64,000 nucleotides of DNA, taken from Sporobacter sp963677825. GTDB lineage: Bacteria > Bacillota > Clostridia > Oscillospirales > Oscillospiraceae. Under the pieces are notes generated by a model. The model ran no database searches, was not told the DNA's origin, and worked only from the letters and a program-made list of their open reading frames with translations. Position 1 is the stretch's first letter, and each line of letters starts with the position of its first letter. The DNA lies in assembly GCA_963677825.2 (NCBI GenBank), contig CAXXEF010000001.1, forward strand, positions 434,001 through 498,000. Direction: 5' to 3'. Shown piece after piece: positions 61,176 through 64,000 of this stretch. Both the position numbers and the translations under genes were made by a program.

Positions 61176-62183
61176 ATGAAAAAACTAATTGCCATTGTCG
61201 TAGCCGTCGTGCTGACGCTTGCCGTATCTGTACCGGCGTTAGCCGCCCCATCCGGTTACACCGATACTGCCGGTACATGGTTTGAGGACGATGCGGCGGC
61301 GTACGGTTATCCCGACATTTTTGACGACGGCAGCGGCCTGTTCCATCCCAATCAGGACATCACGCGCATTGAATTTGTCCGGCTGCTGCACAAGGCGCTC
61401 GGACTGACGATCTACTACTTCGCACCGACCGACGTCGGCACACTGTTCACCGATATGTCCAACGAGGACGACGGTGCGTCGGCGCTGGTTGATCTTGTCA
61501 CAGCCGGGATCGTCGATTCTGGCGGTGCGTTTAATCCGGATGCGTCGCTGACGCGCGAGGTCATGATCCATTGGACGATCCGTGCGCTTGATTATGTGAC
61601 AGGCGGCGATTATGCCATGATTGAGATTTACCCAGCGCCGTTTGATGACGACGCGTGTATCACGCCCATGTATAAAAACGACATCGTCAAATCCGTAGTG
61701 TTGAACCTCATCTACGGGCGCGGCGACAACAAACTCTTCCCGACGGACGGCGCGACGCGTGCCGAGGCTGTGACGGTCGTCTCACGGCTGATGGCGCTGC
61801 TGAAAACACTCCAAACAGACGTGAGCGTCACGCCATCGGCAATTGTATCAAACGGCGCATTGACAACAACGCTCACCATAAGCAACAACTCCTCGGATCC
61901 GGTTACCATTCTGTACTCGAGCGGTCAGCGGTTCGACTACCAGGTGCTGGACGAATCCGGAATATCTCTGTATACGTGGTCGGCAGATAAAGCATTTATC
62001 GCACAGACCGCAGAGCAGGTCCTTGCGCCTGGTGAGCAGCTAACATATTCGGATACGCTCGACGCTGAGCTGTTCGGGGCCATGTCCGACCAAGCCGCCA
62101 AAGTCTGCTGGACCATCACGGGCACCTCGCCCGATTTTACCGTCGAGCCGGACGGCTACACCGTTGATCTACTTGTAAATTAG
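61176..62183 (+). CDS. SLH-domain protein with C-terminal BsuPI-like domain
   Basis: A 335-residue exported protein. Signal peptide (LIAIVVAVVLTLAVSVPALA), then three SLH repeats (for example GTWFEDDAAAYGYPDIF...FHPNQDITRIEFVRLL; GAFNPDASLTREVMIH; DNKLFPTDGATRAEAVTVVSRL). From about 220 a beta-sandwich domain follows with LTISNNSSDPVTILYSSGQRFDYQVLDESG..LYTWSAD and LAPGEQLTYSDTLD, matching the BsuPI intracellular proteinase inhibitor family. I infer a surface-anchored inhibitor-like protein. GGAGG lies before the ATG. Confidence 0.85.
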   Translation: MKKLIAIVVAVVLTLAVSVPALAAPSGYTDTAGTWFEDDAAAYGYPDIFDDGSGLFHPNQDITRIEFVRLLHKALGLTIYYFAPTDVGTLFTDMSNEDDGASALVDLVTAGIVDSGGAFNPDASLTREVMIHWTIRALDYVTGGDYAMIEIYPAPFDDDACITPMYKNDIVKSVVLNLIYGRGDNKLFPTDGATRAEAVTVVSRLMALLKTLQTDVSVTPSAIVSNGALTTTLTISNNSSDPVTILYSSGQRFDYQVLDESGISLYTWSADKAFIAQTAEQVLAPGEQLTYSDTLDAELFGAMSDQAAKVCWTITGTSPDFTVEPDGYTVDLLVN

Positions 62184-62202
62184 TCTGTAAACTAAAAATA
62201 AA

Positions 62203-62230
62203 AAAGCCTGCCCATTCTTGGGCAGGCTTT
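62203..62230. terminator. Bidirectional terminator
   Basis: AAAGCCTGCCCA pairs with TGGGCAGGCTTT with a TTCT loop; T-rich on both flanks. It separates the SLH-BsuPI gene and the DUF6054 gene. Confidence 0.88.
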
Positions 62231-62235
62231 CATTC

Positions 62236-62577
62236 TTAACGGAAACCAAGCGGCTGTAGAACATCCTGTACGACCTGAACAAATTGATCCCCCGCGCCCC
62301 AATCGAACTTAAACAGCGCGCCTTGCCCGCCGCCGGAGCCGACAGCGTCAACGGCGACAGACGCATCACTTCCGAAAACTGTGACCGTCAAGCTGGCCCG
62401 GCTGGAATTGCGCATATAATATTTGTCAAATACAAGCAGATGAAACGATACGCCGTTCGCTTCTCGCCGGATGTGCTCCACAAGATTGACACTCATCGCG
62501 CTGTTTAATACACCGGCAACAATACTTTCGGCGACAGAGGCTGGATTGCCGCCACCGGACAGAGATATACTTGCCAT
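62236..62577 (-). CDS. DUF6054 family protein
   Basis: A 113-residue soluble protein beginning MASISLSGGGNPASVAESIV. It matches the DUF6054 family as I know it, with VFDKYYMRNSSRASLTVTVFG and GGGQGALFKFDWGAGDQFVQVVQ. The role is unknown. AGGAGG lies before the ATG. It is eight bases after an amidohydrolase gene and probably co-transcribed. Confidence 0.75.
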   Translation of the reverse strand: MASISLSGGGNPASVAESIVAGVLNSAMSVNLVEHIRREANGVSFHLLVFDKYYMRNSSRASLTVTVFGSDASVAVDAVGSGGGQGALFKFDWGAGDQFVQVVQDVLQPLGFR

Positions 62578-62585
62578 ATTTCCTC

Positions 62586-63431
62586 CTAAAAACGTTTGAA
62601 CCGTTTCTGTATTGCTTCATTGCCGCTTGTTGGATCGATACCGAGGCTGGTCAGCATCTCCAGCTCATCGCGCGTACCGCGGCCCTGCGGTACGCGCCAC
62701 GCGCCGCAGTCACTGCCGCAGGCGATCGGCACACCGCGCGCAGACGCGCGCTGAAGCACTGCGTGCTGCGCGTTCTTGATGGCAGTCAGCTTATCATCGG
62801 GATAGCGGCCGGCGCCGATGAGGTTCGTGACCGTTACGCACGTCGGTACCCAGACGGCATCCGCGTGCAGAAAGTGCCCGATGACGCTCTCGTCCGGCCA
62901 GAAGCCGTGCTCAATGCTGTCGACACCGGCTTCCAGCGCGCGCTTGATGCTGTCCGCACCGTTGACGTGCGCCATCACAGCGTATCCCTCACCGTGTGCG
63001 ATATTGACGGCTTCTTTGACTTCGTCAAACGGGAGCACCTGGCCTGTGATCGTACCGGCGTCAAAATCGAGCATCCCCGTCACGGTGATTTTGATAAAAT
63101 CCGCACCCTCAGCCGTTGCTTCTTCAATCAGCGCACGATACTCTTTGAGATTATCGTAGGACTTACCGTACATGCCGCCGTAGTAACCGGATTTATGCGC
63201 AATAAATACCGCCGTGCGGTACTCGATGCCATACGCCGCCGCGAGCGTCTTCGCATACGCCGATACACCGTATTTATCGCCGCCGTCGCGGTAATAGCCG
63301 ACGCCGGATTTTTGCAGCGTCTCCAGCGTCGAGCGGACGTATTGCTGATCAACACCGTTTTGGTGCCGTGCCATCGCGTCGGCATAGCTCACGCCGTCGG
63401 CAATGATATGCCCATGGCATTCATACAGCAT
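62586..63431 (-). CDS. Amidohydrolase family protein
   Basis: A 281-residue metal-dependent hydrolase TIM barrel. It keeps the HxH motif (ECHGHI) at residue 5, a possible bridging Lys in DFIKITVTG, the His in VMAHVNG and SIEHGFW, and the Asp in ACGSDCG. It is shorter than typical imidazolonepropionase-like proteins and lacks their N-terminal beta-sandwich domain. Substrate unknown. GAGGTGA lies before the ATG. It follows the TIM-barrel gene. Confidence 0.85.
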   Translation of the reverse strand: MLYECHGHIIADGVSYADAMARHQNGVDQQYVRSTLETLQKSGVGYYRDGGDKYGVSAYAKTLAAAYGIEYRTAVFIAHKSGYYGGMYGKSYDNLKEYRALIEEATAEGADFIKITVTGMLDFDAGTITGQVLPFDEVKEAVNIAHGEGYAVMAHVNGADSIKRALEAGVDSIEHGFWPDESVIGHFLHADAVWVPTCVTVTNLIGAGRYPDDKLTAIKNAQHAVLQRASARGVPIACGSDCGAWRVPQGRGTRDELEMLTSLGIDPTSGNEAIQKRFKRF

Positions 63432-63455
63432 GTGTCACCTCTTTTGTGTGTCTTC

Positions 63456-64000
63456 TTATTGCAAATAACCTTTATCGATCAGCCAATCGACGGACGGACG
63501 TGCTTCGATTGATTCGATCGTGATCGTCGCTTCCGGTGCGCCGGATAAAATAAGATCAAGAATCGCCGCGACGTCCATGTCACCGTCGCCAAGCGGATGA
63601 TGGCGATCCGGCCAGCCGTAATTATTGTGCAGGTGCGCGTGCCCGAGGACAGGCACGACACGCTGTGTCCACTCCATGATATCGAGTCCGTTTTTCGTGA
63701 TGTTCGCGTGTCCGATGTCAAAGCAGAGCTTAAAGCGCGGATCATCGACACCACGTGCGATGTCGATCAGCATGTCCGGCTCGTCTTCAAGCACATTTTC
63801 AATATTGATCGAAAAGTCGTCCGGCTTATCGGCCAGATAAGCACGCCAGAACTCGACGGAACGCTCGACGAAATACTCCTTAAAATACACAAGCGGCACA
63901 TAGCCCGAATGCACGACCATACGACGGATACCGTAGCCGTCGGCAAGCTGAAATGCCTGCGCGTACCGCCGCCGCGCGATATCGAGCACCAGCGGATCGA
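63456..64000 (-). CDS. Sugar phosphate isomerase/epimerase-type TIM barrel (5' end outside window)
   Basis: The frame stays open to the window edge, so the N-terminus is missing. The visible 181 codons contain RMVVHSGY, INIENVLEDEPDMLID, FKLCFDIGHANI, GHAHLHNNYGWPDRHHPLGDGDMD and ITIESIE. These are the Glu, Asp-His and His metal ligands of xylose-isomerase-like epimerases and AP endonuclease 2-type barrels. The Glu in IENVLE and the GHxHxHNN block support an epimerase or isomerase. It is followed by the amidohydrolase gene. Confidence 0.8.
   Translation of the reverse strand, partial: DPLVLDIARRRYAQAFQLADGYGIRRMVVHSGYVPLVYFKEYFVERSVEFWRAYLADKPDDFSINIENVLEDEPDMLIDIARGVDDPRFKLCFDIGHANITKNGLDIMEWTQRVVPVLGHAHLHNNYGWPDRHHPLGDGDMDVAAILDLILSGAPEATITIESIEARPSVDWLIDKGYLQ

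Noticed and set aside
62571..63512. A 313-codon plus-strand frame opposite the amidohydrolase
   Set aside because: The minus strand encodes conserved metal motifs; the plus frame is Arg-rich and has no family features.
1..64000. CRISPR array, toxin-antitoxin pair or prophage module
   Set aside because: No spaced direct repeats, no Cas-, integrase- or phage-type genes, and no small convergent toxin-antitoxin pair could be supported.

Overview
The window looks like chromosomal DNA of an endospore-forming, Gram-positive member of the Clostridia (an Oscillospiraceae-type genome is my guess, not proven). The reasons are SpoIIR, SpoIIID and a tricistronic GerA-type germination operon, AddAB rather than RecBCD, three S-layer-homology (SLH) proteins, many AGGAGG or GAGGTGA ribosome sites, frequent TTG/GTG starts and sigma-A type promoters. 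Coding DNA is fairly GC-rich. Almost everything is ordinary vertically inherited chromosome. I see no prophage, no complete insertion sequence and no CRISPR array.

Layout. 1-8.5 kb: an ABC-F ATPase (cut by the window edge), nadB-nadC, a DUF6530/GIY-YIG pair behind a palindromic operator, divergent fba and a PPi-type phosphofructokinase, a short-chain dehydrogenase and a membrane protein. 8.5-15.4 kb: an SLH-CapA fusion with a 22-codon leader ORF, a Tudor-like basic protein behind a leader terminator, a B12/radical-SAM enzyme, a cold-shock protein, a cupin protein, a lipoprotein apparently interrupted by an in-frame stop, and tRNA-Pro. 15.5-25.4 kb: YigZ, HflX, a flavin reductase, L31 and addB-addA. 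25.6-30.2 kb: a deacetylase-like lipoprotein, an ABC exporter, a flavodoxin-fold protein and spoIIR. 30.2-38.7 kb: an lrp-aminotransferase-apgM-ispE run, a membrane acyltransferase, an MFS carrier, spoIIID and an MtaA/UroD-type methyltransferase. 38.7-50.3 kb: pyrK-pyrD-(phosphatase/GNAT)-ygiQ divergent from purE-C-M-N-(IMP cyclohydrolase)-(AICAR transformylase)-D, then two tRNA-Ser genes. 50.3-64 kb: the ger operon, an HExxH protein, a riboswitch-controlled HTH plus FlaA1-type sugar dehydratase operon, an alpha/alpha-toroid protein, GH18-SLH, SLH-BsuPI, DUF6054, an amidohydrolase and a sugar-isomerase-type TIM barrel.

How it fits together. Central metabolism (PPi-phosphofructokinase, aldolase, cofactor-independent phosphoglycerate mutase), nucleotide synthesis (pyrimidine and purine operons back to back) and NAD synthesis are mixed with sporulation, germination and cell-surface genes. 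The most interesting regulatory item is a GEMM-I (cyclic-dinucleotide) riboswitch with its own promoter and terminator at about 57.4-57.6 kb. It controls a small helix-turn-helix protein and a membrane nucleotide-sugar dehydratase. The base at the ligand-discriminating position appears to be A, as in the cyclic AMP-GMP subclass. Other points are the SLH-CapA leader ORF, a leader terminator at 10.6 kb, a tandem palindromic operator at 3.15 kb, an in-frame nonsense codon at 14.35 kb, a probable ATT start for hflX, and a split inosine-forming step in the purine operon.
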